Assembly: GCA_938006335.1 (NCBI GenBank)
Contig: CALLMF010000009.1
Span: 1-64,000, forward strand
Length of the DNA: 64,000 nt
From: an uncultured Granulosicoccaceae bacterium
GTDB taxonomy: Bacteria; Pseudomonadota; Gammaproteobacteria; Granulosicoccales; Granulosicoccaceae
Direction: 5' to 3'
Part shown: piece after piece, positions 34,898 through 44,503 of the stretch
Numbering within the stretch: position 1 is the stretch's first letter
Layout of the letters: each line of letters starts with the position of its first letter
Program-made: the position numbers and the translations under genes
The notes under the pieces: model-generated
Told to the model about the DNA's origin: nothing
The model's input: the letters and a program-made list of their open reading frames with translations, nothing else
Database searches by the model: none

Positions 34898-35815
34898 ATG
34901 ACCGGTAGTGCGAGTCCTGAACCTGACACGAAGACACGTCTGGAGAGTGCCATCCCGCTCCTGTTCGTCGTTCTCTGGGCAACCGGCTTCATCGGCGCCC
35001 GCGCAGGCATGCCTCACGCGGAGCCGGGCACCTTCCTGTCGTTGCGCTTTGCCATTGCATTCGTGCTGCTTGCGGGTATCGCACTGCTGGCGAGAGCGCC
35101 GTGGCCCCGCGGTCGACAACTACTCAGCGCCGTCGGCGTTGGCGTCCTGGTTCATGGCATCTACCTCGCTGGTGTCTTCTGGGCGATCGACAACGGCATG
35201 CCCGCAGGTGTTGCCGCGATTGTCGTCGGCTTGCAACCACTGCTTACCGCACTACTCGCTACCACCTGGTTGAACGAGGCGATCACACGACGCCACCAGC
35301 TTGGGTTGGGACTTGGACTTCTCGGCGTCGCGCTGGTATTGCTTCCGGGCTTGACCGATACCGCTGGACAAGCGGCGACAGTAACCGTGTCGACCATCGT
35401 GGCCGTTGTCGTCGCAACGCTTTCGGTGACGGCAGGTACCGTGCTACAGAAACGCGTCGGTGTGGGTGTCGACTTACGCGCCGGCACGGCCTTGCAATAC
35501 CTCGGGGCACTCATACCCGTCACCTTGTTGATGGCGACCGAAACCCGGGAGATCGACTGGAACGCCGAGCTGTACTTTGCGCTCGTCTGGCTCGTACTCG
35601 TGCTGTCGCTGGGTGCTGTGTTCCTGCTGATGTGGCTTATCCGGCAGGGCTCGGTATCACAGGTTGCAACGCTTTTTTACCTGGTACCGGCGGTGACCAC
35701 GCTACTTGCCTGGCTACTGTTCGATGAAACCCTCGGTGCGGTGCAGCTGATCGGTATGGCAACGGCCGCAATTGCCGTGTGGCTGGCTAGTGGTCAGTCC
35801 ACTGGCCGTGGCTGA
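34898..35815 (+). CDS. EamA/DMT-family transporter
   Basis: The 305-residue protein has about ten TM helices in two EamA repeats: the first begins IPLLFVVLWATGFIGARAG, the second around TVSTIVAVVVATLSVTAGTV. Drug/metabolite exporters of this family usually efflux amino acids or small metabolites. ATG 34898 is chosen from the 355-codon frame because it directly precedes the charged N-terminus before TM1; the upstream extension overlaps the aminotransferase gene. Substrate unknown. Confidence 0.83.
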   Translation: MTGSASPEPDTKTRLESAIPLLFVVLWATGFIGARAGMPHAEPGTFLSLRFAIAFVLLAGIALLARAPWPRGRQLLSAVGVGVLVHGIYLAGVFWAIDNGMPAGVAAIVVGLQPLLTALLATTWLNEAITRRHQLGLGLGLLGVALVLLPGLTDTAGQAATVTVSTIVAVVVATLSVTAGTVLQKRVGVGVDLRAGTALQYLGALIPVTLLMATETREIDWNAELYFALVWLVLVLSLGAVFLLMWLIRQGSVSQVATLFYLVPAVTTLLAWLLFDETLGAVQLIGMATAAIAVWLASGQSTGRG

Positions 35816-35884
35816 TTGATCGACGCCGAGCTTACTTACAGCGCGGCGACGCGCCCGCGCAGCGCTGACTGAGACAATGAGAAA

Positions 35885-35910
35885 CGCTGCGCCGCGGTGC
35901 GATCGCAGCG
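35885..35910 (+). promoter_or_regulatory. Leader stem-loop before the glucosylglycerate phosphatase gene
   Basis: CGCTGCG (35885-35891) and CGCAGCG (35904-35910) make a 7-bp stem with a 12-nt loop, ending 11 nt before the chosen ATG (35922). A second GC stem, GCGCGG/CCGCGC, lies at 35841-35860. Both could hold the 5' leader folded over the ribosome-binding region. Regulatory effect is inferred. Confidence 0.3.
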
Positions 35911-35921
35911 GTCGTGAGATC

Positions 35922-36722
35922 ATGACGTTCATGCACACCCGAACCCGCCCTGTCGTCTTCACCGACCTTGACGGCACCTTACTAGACCACGACACCTATT
36001 CGTGGCAGGCAGCCAGGCCCGCACTCACGCGATTGCGTGAACTCGATATCCCGGTGGTGCTGACCAGCAGCAAGACGGGCGTTGAGATCCGGGAGATCCA
36101 GCATGACATGGGCCTGAGCACTGCGCCCGCCATCGTCGAAAACGGTGCCGGCACCATCGGTCTACCGTCTGCTGACGCGTCCTCGACGGGCACATACACC
36201 CGTCTCAGGGAATCACTGGCCCGATTGCCTGATGCGCTACGCACACCATTCGAGGGTTTTGGTGACATGGACAACGCCCGGGTCTCGGCCTGCACCGGAC
36301 TGCCACCACGAGCGGCCGAGCTGGCACGACAGCGTGAGTACACGGAGCCAGGTCTCTGGAGCGGTGACAAGGCGGGACAGCAGGCGTTTATCGACGCACT
36401 GGGATCACTCGGGATCAGTGCACGCCACGGAGGACGATTTCTGACCCTGTCATTCGGCAGGACCAAGGCTGACGCGATGACTGAGGTGATCAACGCCTTG
36501 CAGGCAGACTTTGCCATCGCTCTCGGAGATGCACCCAATGATGCAGAGATGCTCGAGACTGCAGACATTGGCGTCATCATTGCCAATCCGCATCGCGCGC
36601 CCTTGCCCATCCTGGGTGGCGAGGCGGAGGGGCGCATTCGGCGCAGCGTGCAAACCGGTCCGCACGGCTGGAACACGGAAATGCTGGACGTACTGTCGTC
36701 ACTTGATGTGCCGACACATTGA
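35922..36722 (+). CDS. Glucosyl/mannosyl-3-phosphoglycerate phosphatase (HAD family)
   Basis: The 266-residue HAD-IIB phosphatase has nucleophile Asp15 and Asp17 (FTDLDGTLLDHDTYSW), TSSKTGVEI (motif 2) and GDAPNDAEMLETADIGVI (motif 4), with the capping features of the MpgP subgroup. Together with the adjacent glycosyltransferase it probably removes the phosphate from glucosyl-3-phosphoglycerate to give glucosylglycerate, an osmolyte. Start ATG 35922 or 35931; the track frame to 35877 has no plausible ribosome site. Substrate is deduced from context. Confidence 0.82.
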   Translation: MTFMHTRTRPVVFTDLDGTLLDHDTYSWQAARPALTRLRELDIPVVLTSSKTGVEIREIQHDMGLSTAPAIVENGAGTIGLPSADASSTGTYTRLRESLARLPDALRTPFEGFGDMDNARVSACTGLPPRAAELARQREYTEPGLWSGDKAGQQAFIDALGSLGISARHGGRFLTLSFGRTKADAMTEVINALQADFAIALGDAPNDAEMLETADIGVIIANPHRAPLPILGGEAEGRIRRSVQTGPHGWNTEMLDVLSSLDVPTH

Positions 36723-36745
36723 CCTTCACTCAATCTGGGGCCCTC

Positions 36746-37966
36746 ATGGTCGATTTTCATCAGAACGGCAACATCACGACCCTGCACAACCTGCGCACGC
36801 GCAGCACCGAAGATCTGACCGAGGAGCTGATGCGCTTTGCGCAAACCCGCAAGATGTCACTGATCCTGCCGTGCCTGTACTCGGAGATCGAGACCGAGGC
36901 CATGCCTCGCATTGTCAGCGAGCTCTCGAGCGTGACCTACCTGCACCGCGTGGTCATCGGCCTTGACCGAGCCACCGAGGACGAGTACCGACACGCCCGT
37001 GAGTTCTTCCGCGATCTCGGGCAAAACCATACGATCCTGTGGAACGACAGCCCACGCATGAAAGCACTCGGGGAGCGTCTGGACAGCATGGGTCTCGCAC
37101 CTTCCGAGCAGGGCAAGGGAAAGAACGTCTGGTCGTGTATCGGCTACCTGCTCGGCTGCCATGACAGTGCGGTGGTCGCCGTTCACGACTGCGACATACT
37201 GACGTACACCAACGACCTGCTCGCAAGGCTCATCTATCCGGTGGCCAAACCGACCTTTCCGTTCGAGGTTGCGAAGGGCTATTACTCACGCATCGGTTCA
37301 GGAAAACTGAACGGTCGGGTGACACGACTGCTGGTCAGTCCCTTGTTGATCGCATTGAAGCGCGTGATCGGCGACAGGGATTACCTCGACTACCTGCGCA
37401 GCTTTCGCTACCCCTTGTCAGGCGAATTTGCCATGCGCACCGGTATCCTTGCTGACCTGCGTATCCCATCAGATTGGGGGCTTGAAATCGGCGTGCTGTC
37501 CGAGGCGTGGAGAAACCTCGCCCCAGGCGCAGTGTGTCAGGTTGAGATCGCGGACGACTACGATCACAAGCATCAGACCCTCAGCCCGGAAGATGCCGCC
37601 TCCGGCCTCAACCGCATGTCTACCGACATCTGCAAGGCGATCTTCCGAAAGCTCGCAACCGATGGCACCGTATTCAACAAGAACACCTTCCGGACGCTCA
37701 AGGCAACCTACTACCGCAGCGCCCTCGACCTGCTCGAGGCCTACTACTGCGATGCGAGGATGAACGGACTAACCGTCGACCGACACGCCGAGGAAGCGGC
37801 CATCGAACTCTTTGCCGAGAGCCTGATGCGAGCGGGTACCAGTTACCTCGACAATCCCCATGAGACGCCCTTCATCCCGACATGGAATCGTATCCACTCG
37901 GCCGATCCGGACTTTACCCGGGACCTTTTGGCAGCCGCGGCAGAAGATGAAAAGGAATATCAGTAA
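36746..37966 (+). CDS. gpgS: Glycosyltransferase, glucosyl-3-phosphoglycerate synthase-like
   Basis: The 406-residue GT-A-fold enzyme has metal-binding HDCD (147-150) after ACVVAV-type strand, KGKNVWSCIGYLLG, and the SLILPCLYSEIETEAMP start typical of the GT81 (GpgS/related) group. It would transfer glucose from NDP-glucose to 3-phosphoglycerate. It follows the phosphatase gene with 23 bp between and converges on the phosphorylase with a 7-bp overlap. MpgS (GT55) is the alternative, but length and motif order favour GT81. Symbol by similarity only. Confidence 0.78.
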   Translation: MVDFHQNGNITTLHNLRTRSTEDLTEELMRFAQTRKMSLILPCLYSEIETEAMPRIVSELSSVTYLHRVVIGLDRATEDEYRHAREFFRDLGQNHTILWNDSPRMKALGERLDSMGLAPSEQGKGKNVWSCIGYLLGCHDSAVVAVHDCDILTYTNDLLARLIYPVAKPTFPFEVAKGYYSRIGSGKLNGRVTRLLVSPLLIALKRVIGDRDYLDYLRSFRYPLSGEFAMRTGILADLRIPSDWGLEIGVLSEAWRNLAPGAVCQVEIADDYDHKHQTLSPEDAASGLNRMSTDICKAIFRKLATDGTVFNKNTFRTLKATYYRSALDLLEAYYCDARMNGLTVDRHAEEAAIELFAESLMRAGTSYLDNPHETPFIPTWNRIHSADPDFTRDLLAAAAEDEKEYQ

Positions 37967-39717
37967 CCCGTATTACTGATCCAACGGCACTGGTAGGGAG
38001 CAAGCTCGATTTCGTTGGCCTCGATACTCTCTGACGACAACAAATCAACCCAGTGCCTGTCGTCGATCAGATTGAGCGCGAACACAGGCACGGTCACTGT
38101 CTCGGCAGACACATTGTGCAAGGCAAATATCGACTGGGTTCTATCGAGGCTCTGACGCCAGAGCGCAAACAAGCGATCGTCGCCAACCGGCACGGTGTAC
38201 TGGGTGGCGTTCGGGTGAAAGCCGGGCTGCTGGCGACGCAAGGCAAGCCGATCCATCAGAGTGTTCAAGACGCGTGCGTGCACCGAGTCCTCGCGTTCCA
38301 GGAGATCCCGTAGCGCGGCGTAGTCCCAATGATGACGATTGATGGCGCGGTTGGCCTGGCGCTTCTCGACACCGTCGTGGTCGTTGGCCGTTGCCAACAA
38401 TGCATGGATATAGAAAGCCGGAATACCCTCAAGAGCCATGATCAAGGTCTGCGAACAGATGAACCGCGGAATCTGCAGATCATCAGGGCCCGCAAACGGC
38501 TCGACCATCGCATCAAAGAACGTCGTGTTCAGCTCATATGGGGCCCTGCCACCATCGGGTAGGGCACGCCAGGAGACCAATCCGCCGTTTTTCTCAACCG
38601 TCGCAATCACGTCTCGCTGCTCTTGCGCCGACAGCAGGCCTTCCGCGGGCCTCATGCCGATGCCGTCATGGCTGGCGGTAAAGTTGAGATAGGCGCAACC
38701 CATTGGCGCTGGCGGGCTCGCTTTCTGCCATGCCGTCAGATGACGCGCCGTGCCCGACAACATCGCATGCAGTATCAGCGGAGGGAGTGGAAAGTTGTAG
38801 ATCGCATGTGCCTCATCGCGATCGCCGAAGTAGCTGAGGTTCTCCGCCTTGGGCACGTTGGTCTCCGTCAGGAGTACCACCGACTCTTCGGCAAAGTCGC
38901 ACAACACACGAATCAGCTTGACCACCTGATGTGTCTGCTGCAGATGAATGCTGTTAGTGCCGGCGATCTTCCACAGGAATGCGACAGCATCGAGTCGAAT
39001 GATCCGTACGCCGTTATCCACGTGCAGCCGGATGATTCGCAAGAATTCGAGCAACACCTCCGGATTTCGAAAATCCACATCGACCTGGTCGTGACTGAAG
39101 GTGCACCAGACATGACGCATGCCTTCGCGCGTCTCCACTTCTCGAAGCAGAGGTGATGTGCGTGGACGAACAACCTGACTCAGGTCCGCAGTTGGATCAG
39201 CCTCGAAAAAAAATCGACTGTAAGGAGCGTTGCCCTGCAGATACTCGGTGAACCAACGGCTCTGACTGGACACATGGTTCAGAACCAGGTCCGACATCAG
39301 AGTGAAGTCGTCGGAGATTCGCTGGATGTCCGCCCAATCGCCAAGCCGGGAATCCACCACGTCGAAGTCCATAACGGCAAAGCCGTCGTCGGAGCTGAAC
39401 GGAAAGAACGGCAGGACATGAACGCCCGAGATGCCGCGCTTCAGATAGCGATGCAGGAAATCGTTCAGCAGGTCCAGCGGTTTGTGCTGTCCGTCCTCGA
39501 GGGAGTTTCCGTACGCGATGAGCAGCGTGTCGTTCTCTGACCACAGGGTGTTCCCGGGAACCCGCCGCCGCTCACGCGCCTTGCTGCCTTCCGGCCAGAA
39601 TGCGTCGAGCACCTGCTGGGTCAGCGCTACTGTCTCGTGGTCCGGGTACAGCGACGCGATCAATGCGCCCACATCATCCGAAGCGCTCGACGACGCACTT
39701 CCTTCTTTGTCAGTCAC
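37960..39717 (-). CDS. GH13_18 glucosylglycerate/sucrose phosphorylase-like enzyme
   Basis: The 585-residue alpha-retaining phosphorylase uses phosphate to break a glucoside, releasing glucose-1-phosphate. The catalytic set is intact: Asp243 nucleophile (IIRLDAVAFLW), Glu285 acid/base (LLTETNVPK), Asp351 (TASHDGIG); LVLNHVS precedes. Sequence and length fit GH13_18. With the neighbouring synthase and phosphatase, glucosylglycerate phosphorylase is more likely than sucrose phosphorylase. GTG 39717 start; no strong ribosome site seen. The 3' end overlaps the convergent gpgS-like gene. Confidence 0.82.
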   Translation of the reverse strand: MTDKEGSASSSASDDVGALIASLYPDHETVALTQQVLDAFWPEGSKARERRRVPGNTLWSENDTLLIAYGNSLEDGQHKPLDLLNDFLHRYLKRGISGVHVLPFFPFSSDDGFAVMDFDVVDSRLGDWADIQRISDDFTLMSDLVLNHVSSQSRWFTEYLQGNAPYSRFFFEADPTADLSQVVRPRTSPLLREVETREGMRHVWCTFSHDQVDVDFRNPEVLLEFLRIIRLHVDNGVRIIRLDAVAFLWKIAGTNSIHLQQTHQVVKLIRVLCDFAEESVVLLTETNVPKAENLSYFGDRDEAHAIYNFPLPPLILHAMLSGTARHLTAWQKASPPAPMGCAYLNFTASHDGIGMRPAEGLLSAQEQRDVIATVEKNGGLVSWRALPDGGRAPYELNTTFFDAMVEPFAGPDDLQIPRFICSQTLIMALEGIPAFYIHALLATANDHDGVEKRQANRAINRHHWDYAALRDLLEREDSVHARVLNTLMDRLALRRQQPGFHPNATQYTVPVGDDRLFALWRQSLDRTQSIFALHNVSAETVTVPVFALNLIDDRHWVDLLSSESIEANEIELAPYQCRWISNTGY

Positions 39718-39805
39718 TGATAGAGAAGCTCATTGCTACCGCTGCACGACACAAAGGTAACAGCACACAGGTCGAAGCGCTAAGGCATGAAGCACATTCT
39801 CAGTG

Positions 39806-40675
39806 CTACTTGCGTCCCTGTCCAGACAACCATGGCAAGACCGCGGAGAAGTCGCGCCCCTTGCCGGCCGCAGTCTCTACAAACTCCTCGTACAGTGCCA
39901 GTGCCTGCTGCCCCATCGGTGTAGCAGCATCAACTGCCTCAGCTGCCTGCTGTGACAGACCAAGGTCCTTGACCATGAGTTCGGCCGCAAAGCCAGGCTG
40001 ATAGTCGTTGTCTGACGGGCTGGTCGGCCCGACTCCCGGTGCGGGGCAGTAGGCGTTCATGGTCCAGCTGTAGCCGGATGACGTCGAGACCACATCGAAC
40101 ATCGCCTGCCGGTCCAGACCGAGCTTGTCTGCAAGGGCAAACGCCTCGCAAGTTCCGAGCATGGTCACCCCGAGAATCATGTTGTTGCAGATCTTGGCTG
40201 CCTGCCCTGCACCGGACGCACCACAATGGACCGCCTTCTGCCCCATGATGTCGAACAATGGCTTGCCCTTGTCAAAGGCGCTGTCGTCGCCTCCCACCAT
40301 GAACGTGAGCGTGCCCGCGGCAGCGCCGCCGATGCCCCCTGATACCGGAGCATCCAACGCACCAATACCCGCGGCCGCCGCTTGATCCGCCACGGCACGT
40401 GCACTCTCCACATCGACCGTCGAACAATCGATGAAAATGGCGCCCGGAGACAAGGCGGCAATGACCTCCTCGGCCACCTGGCGCAGGATGGCCCCGTTGG
40501 GCAGCATGGTAATGGCGACATCGGCACCCTCGCAGGCAGCCGCAGTGGATTCCACCATGGTTACCTTCGGTAACTGCGCCGCCACATCAAAGCCGCGCAC
40601 ATCGTGTCCGGCATCAACCAGATTGCACGCCATTGGTGCGCCCATGTTCCCAAGGCCGATAAACGCTAATTTCAT
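39806..40675 (-). CDS. mmsB: 3-hydroxyisobutyrate dehydrogenase
   Basis: The 289-residue NAD-dependent enzyme oxidises 3-hydroxyisobutyrate to methylmalonate semialdehyde in valine catabolism. Motifs: FIGLGNMGAPMA (cofactor), DAPVSGGIGGAAAGTL (substrate), GAGQAAKICNNM with catalytic Lys. ATG 40675 is chosen over the 359-codon frame: it starts directly at MKLAFIGLG. Last gene of the long minus-strand run; 16 bp after the HIBCH gene. Confidence 0.94.
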   Translation of the reverse strand: MKLAFIGLGNMGAPMACNLVDAGHDVRGFDVAAQLPKVTMVESTAAACEGADVAITMLPNGAILRQVAEEVIAALSPGAIFIDCSTVDVESARAVADQAAAAGIGALDAPVSGGIGGAAAGTLTFMVGGDDSAFDKGKPLFDIMGQKAVHCGASGAGQAAKICNNMILGVTMLGTCEAFALADKLGLDRQAMFDVVSTSSGYSWTMNAYCPAPGVGPTSPSDNDYQPGFAAELMVKDLGLSQQAAEAVDAATPMGQQALALYEEFVETAAGKGRDFSAVLPWLSGQGRK

Positions 40676-40691
40676 GCTTGATCGCTTCCGA

Positions 40692-41762
40692 TTATGGCTT
40701 CCAGTCCGCAGCACCCAAGGGCGCAAACGATGCCGTAACCTCAGAGGTCGGCACCTCACCCAAGGCATATTTCCAGCGTGGCTTGCGGTCTCTATCGATG
40801 ATCTGCGCTCGGATACCTTCGAGGAAGTCACCGCGCTCGAGACTTGCCAGGCTGGTTCGGAACTCCAGCTTGAGTGTCTGCTCAAGATCCAGATCCCGAG
40901 CAGCGCGGACCACCTGTGCTGTGGCTTCCATTGCCATCGGGGAGTTGCGCCGCAGGGCCTTCAACGCCAATTCCGCCCAGCTACGCCGCTGCTCTTCAAG
41001 CGCCACGTCCGCAGCAAAGCCTTGCAGGCTCGCCACGATCTCATTGACGCTGTCCATCGAGAAATGAGTGTCGATATCCGACGCCTGTGCTTTCAAGTGA
41101 CTCGCGGCGGACGCTTCGGCATGGTCATCGATGGCACCGACGTCACCCGTATTGCACAAGGTATCAATGAGCTCTGACCAACTGTCTTCGTGGACATAGG
41201 TGTCAGCAAAGCCGGCATGAATCGCGTCAGCAGCTGACATTCGCGCACCGGTCAGTCCCAGGTAGATGCCGAGCTCGCCCGGCGCTCGACTCAACAGATA
41301 CGAGCCGCCAACATCAGGAACAAGTCCGATGCCACACTCGGGCATGGCGAGTTGCAGGCTTGCTCCGGCGACTCGGTGAGAGCAATGACACCCGAGCCCG
41401 ACCCCGCCGCCCAAGGTAAATCCCTTCAGTAGAGATACCACCGGCTTCGGGTACCGAGACATCTTCAGGTTCATGCGGTACTCCTGAGTCCAGAAGTCTT
41501 GCGCGAACGCAAAATTGCCCTTTACGCCTTCTGCATAGACATCGGCGATATCCCCCCCGGCACAGAAGGCCTTGTCGCCTTCGGCATCCACGATTACCAA
41601 GGCAACCGTGTCGTCGTCTCGCACTGCATCGAGCGCCTGCTCGACCTCGAGAGACATGGCCGCCGTCAGTGCGTTCAACGACTCGGGGCGGGTCAGGGTC
41701 AAACGCAAGGCCCGACCCTGTTGCCTGACGTATATCTCACCAGTCTGTCGTTCGATAACCAT
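40692..41762 (-). CDS. 3-hydroxyisobutyryl-CoA hydrolase (crotonase family)
   Basis: The 356-residue crotonase-fold protein is longer than hydratases, as HIBCH enzymes are. Motifs: DKAFCAGGDIADVY (oxyanion loop), LGGGVGLGCHCSHRVA, and ECGIGLVPDVGGSYLL (catalytic Glu/Asp region). It hydrolyses 3-hydroxyisobutyryl-CoA. The upstream hydratase that would make this from methacrylyl-CoA is not in the window. 17-bp gap to mmsA. Confidence 0.9.
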   Translation of the reverse strand: MVIERQTGEIYVRQQGRALRLTLTRPESLNALTAAMSLEVEQALDAVRDDDTVALVIVDAEGDKAFCAGGDIADVYAEGVKGNFAFAQDFWTQEYRMNLKMSRYPKPVVSLLKGFTLGGGVGLGCHCSHRVAGASLQLAMPECGIGLVPDVGGSYLLSRAPGELGIYLGLTGARMSAADAIHAGFADTYVHEDSWSELIDTLCNTGDVGAIDDHAEASAASHLKAQASDIDTHFSMDSVNEIVASLQGFAADVALEEQRRSWAELALKALRRNSPMAMEATAQVVRAARDLDLEQTLKLEFRTSLASLERGDFLEGIRAQIIDRDRKPRWKYALGEVPTSEVTASFAPLGAADWKP

Positions 41763-41779
41763 AGTGCGACGTGACGCGA

Positions 41780-43279
41780 TCAGTTCATCGTCGGGATGCT
41801 GAATTCAGCACCTTCCTTGATACCTGAGGGCCAGCGCGATGTCACTGTCTTGGTACGTGTGTAGAAGCGGAACGCATCCGGTCCATGCTGGTTCAGGTCA
41901 CCGAAGCCGGAACGCTTCCACCCGCCAAAGGTGTGATACGCCAACGGGACCGGAATCGGCACGTTGATACCTACCATGCCGACATTGATACGGTTGGAGA
42001 AGTCACGTGCAGCGTCGCCGTCACGCGTGAAGATCGCGACGCCGTTTCCATAGTCGTTTTCCATCACCATGCGTACGCTGTCTTCGTAGGTGGTGACGCG
42101 CGCAACCGACAGAACCGGACCGAAGATCTCCTGCTTGTAAATCTCCATGTCCGTGGTGACCTTGTCAAACAGACAAGGGCCAACGAAGTTGCCGTTTTCA
42201 TAGCCTTGCAGACTCATGCTACGACCATCGACCACCAGCTCTGCGCCCGCATCGATACCGCTATCGATGAGTCCTAGCACTCGCGTCTTGGCCTCCTTGG
42301 TGACCAACGGCCCAAAATCCACATCGTCGCCTTCGGTGTATGGACCCACTTTCAAGGCTTCTACCCGCGGTCTCAGCTTGGCGATCAGGCGCTCGGCCGT
42401 CTCGTCACCGACGGGCACGGCAACGGATACTGCCATGCAACGCTCACCGGCTGCACCGTAGCCGGCACCGATCAAGGCATCGGCGGTTTGATCCATGTCC
42501 GCATCCGGCATGATGATCATGTGATTCTTGGCACCACCAAAACACTGCACGCGCTTGCCGGTTGCCGCAGCGCGCTCATAGATGTACTGCGCGATCGGTG
42601 TTGAACCGACAAAGCCTACGGCCATGACGTCCGGGCTGTCCAGAATGGCGTCAACCACTTCCTTGTCGCCGTGAACCACGTTGAGTATGCCGTCGGGCAG
42701 ACCGGCCTCCAGCATGAGTTCCGCCAGCATGTTGGGCACCGTCGGATCACGCTCGGAAGGCTTGAGAATGAAGGCATTGCCTGCGGCAATTGCAGGGCAG
42801 AACTTCCACATCGGAATCATGGCGGGGAAGTTGAACGGCGTGATACCGGCGACGACACCGAGCGGCTGACGCATCGAATACATGTCGATACCGGGGCCCG
42901 CACCTTCGTTGTATTCGCCCTTCAGCAGATGCGGCGCACCGATGCAGAATTCCGCCACCTCCAGTCCTCGAATCACATCCCCTTTGGCATCCGGGATGGT
43001 CTTGCCGTGTTCACGCGACAGCGCTTCTGCAAGCTTGTCCATGTCACGGTGCAACAGGCGCACGAACTCCATCAGCACCCGTGCACGCTTCTGCGGATTG
43101 GTGGCGGCCCAGGCCGGTTGAGCTGCCTTGGCATTCTCCACTGCCGCGTTGAGCTCGGCAACATTGGCGAGGGGTACTTTCTTTTCTGCCTCGCCTGTGG
43201 CCGGATTGAAAACATCGGCATAGCGTCCCGATATTCCCGCGACAGGCTTGCCGCCGATGATGTGCTGGACTTCTTTCAT
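41780..43279 (-). CDS. mmsA: CoA-acylating methylmalonate-semialdehyde dehydrogenase
   Basis: The 499-residue aldehyde dehydrogenase has catalytic Cys281 in GAAGERCMAVSVAVPVG. VQCFGGAKNHMIIMPDAD replaces the usual catalytic-Glu motif, as in MmsA, which makes propionyl-CoA directly from methylmalonate semialdehyde with CoA. Also TPFNFPAMIPMW. It directly precedes the HIBCH and mmsB genes. High confidence. Confidence 0.95.
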   Translation of the reverse strand: MKEVQHIIGGKPVAGISGRYADVFNPATGEAEKKVPLANVAELNAAVENAKAAQPAWAATNPQKRARVLMEFVRLLHRDMDKLAEALSREHGKTIPDAKGDVIRGLEVAEFCIGAPHLLKGEYNEGAGPGIDMYSMRQPLGVVAGITPFNFPAMIPMWKFCPAIAAGNAFILKPSERDPTVPNMLAELMLEAGLPDGILNVVHGDKEVVDAILDSPDVMAVGFVGSTPIAQYIYERAAATGKRVQCFGGAKNHMIIMPDADMDQTADALIGAGYGAAGERCMAVSVAVPVGDETAERLIAKLRPRVEALKVGPYTEGDDVDFGPLVTKEAKTRVLGLIDSGIDAGAELVVDGRSMSLQGYENGNFVGPCLFDKVTTDMEIYKQEIFGPVLSVARVTTYEDSVRMVMENDYGNGVAIFTRDGDAARDFSNRINVGMVGINVPIPVPLAYHTFGGWKRSGFGDLNQHGPDAFRFYTRTKTVTSRWPSGIKEGAEFSIPTMN

Positions 43280-43358
43280 TGCGGTTGAAATTGGGTTAGT
43301 GGTCGATCAGTGCGGCGCTCGCTGGAGCGGAGAACCCTGAACGCCGGATTATGGACGT

Positions 43359-44498
43359 TTAACTTGCGAGAATCCTGCGAGAAACAATCAAGCGCATGAT
43401 CTCGTTGGTGCCCTCGAGAATTTCATGGACCCGCAGGTCGCGCACGCGCTTCTCGATGCCGTAGTCAGCCAGGTAACCGTAGCCACCATGCAACTGCAAG
43501 CACTGGTTGGCCACACGAGAGCCTACTTCAGTCACGAATTTCTTGGCCATCGCGCAGTGCTGAGTGGCATCTGGTGCACGATGATCGAGCTTCCATGCCG
43601 CCTGCCTCAGGAACACGCGAGCGGCCTGCATGTCGATCTCGAGATCTGCCAGCCGGAATTGCAAGGCCTGGAACTCCGATATCGGCTTGCCAAAGGCCTT
43701 TCGCTCGCACATGTAGGTGATCGTCTGATCGAGTGCTGCCTGAGCTGCGCCCAGGGAGCAGGCGGCAATGTTCAAGCGTCCACCATCCAGCCCCGCCATC
43801 GCATAGGAAAAGCCCGATCCCTCGTCGCCGATGAGGTTGTCACGTGACACCCCGCAGACATCAAACTGCACTTGTCGCGTAGGCTGCGACCGCCAACCCA
43901 TCTTGTCTTCCAGCCCGCCGAAGGAAAGCCCCTCGGCGCCATCTTCCACCAGAACCGTACTGATCCCTTTTGGAGAGTCATCGCCTGTGCGGCACATCAC
44001 GACATAGGCATCCGCGTAGCCACCGCCCGAGATGAATGCCTTGCTGCCTGTCAACGCATACCCTGCGTCGGAACGGGTTGCACGTGTTTTGAGGGCCGCC
44101 GCATCAGAGCCTGAACCCGGCTCGGTCAGGCAGTAGGCCAGAAACGTCTCGCAAGTGACGGCCTTGGGCAGAACGCGCTCACGGAGTTCCTCCGAGCCAA
44201 AGGTATCGATCATCGATGCACACATGTTGTGGATCGACAGGAACGCCGCAACCGACGCACAGGAACGGCTCAGCGCCTCGAAGACCAACGTGGCATCCAG
44301 CCGCGACAGTCCCGAACCACCGCTAGTCTCGCGAACATAGATGCCGCCAAGACCCAGCTCCGCCAGTTGCTGCCACAACGCTCTTGGGATGTCACCACGC
44401 TTGTCCCATTCGAGAGCGTACGGCGCTATGTGCTGCTCGCCGAACTCCCTTGCCATATCGAAGATGGCACCTTGCTCTTCGCTGAGAGAAAAATTCAT
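43359..44498 (-). CDS. Acyl-CoA dehydrogenase, probably isobutyryl-CoA dehydrogenase
   Basis: The 379-residue FAD enzyme has CLTEPGSGSDAAAL, ALTGSKAFISGG, RLNIAACSLGAAQAALD and EILEGTNEIMRLIVSR, the last holding the usual catalytic Glu. Position next to mmsA, HIBCH and mmsB suggests isobutyryl-CoA (valine route) or 2-methylbutyryl-CoA as substrate. It precedes mmsA by 79 bp. Confidence 0.9.
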   Translation of the reverse strand: MNFSLSEEQGAIFDMAREFGEQHIAPYALEWDKRGDIPRALWQQLAELGLGGIYVRETSGGSGLSRLDATLVFEALSRSCASVAAFLSIHNMCASMIDTFGSEELRERVLPKAVTCETFLAYCLTEPGSGSDAAALKTRATRSDAGYALTGSKAFISGGGYADAYVVMCRTGDDSPKGISTVLVEDGAEGLSFGGLEDKMGWRSQPTRQVQFDVCGVSRDNLIGDEGSGFSYAMAGLDGGRLNIAACSLGAAQAALDQTITYMCERKAFGKPISEFQALQFRLADLEIDMQAARVFLRQAAWKLDHRAPDATQHCAMAKKFVTEVGSRVANQCLQLHGGYGYLADYGIEKRVRDLRVHEILEGTNEIMRLIVSRRILAS

Positions 44499-44503
44499 GA
44501 CGC

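Noticed and set aside
39791-39807. 5-bp hairpin after mmsB as terminator
   Set aside because: Too short and without a U-run.
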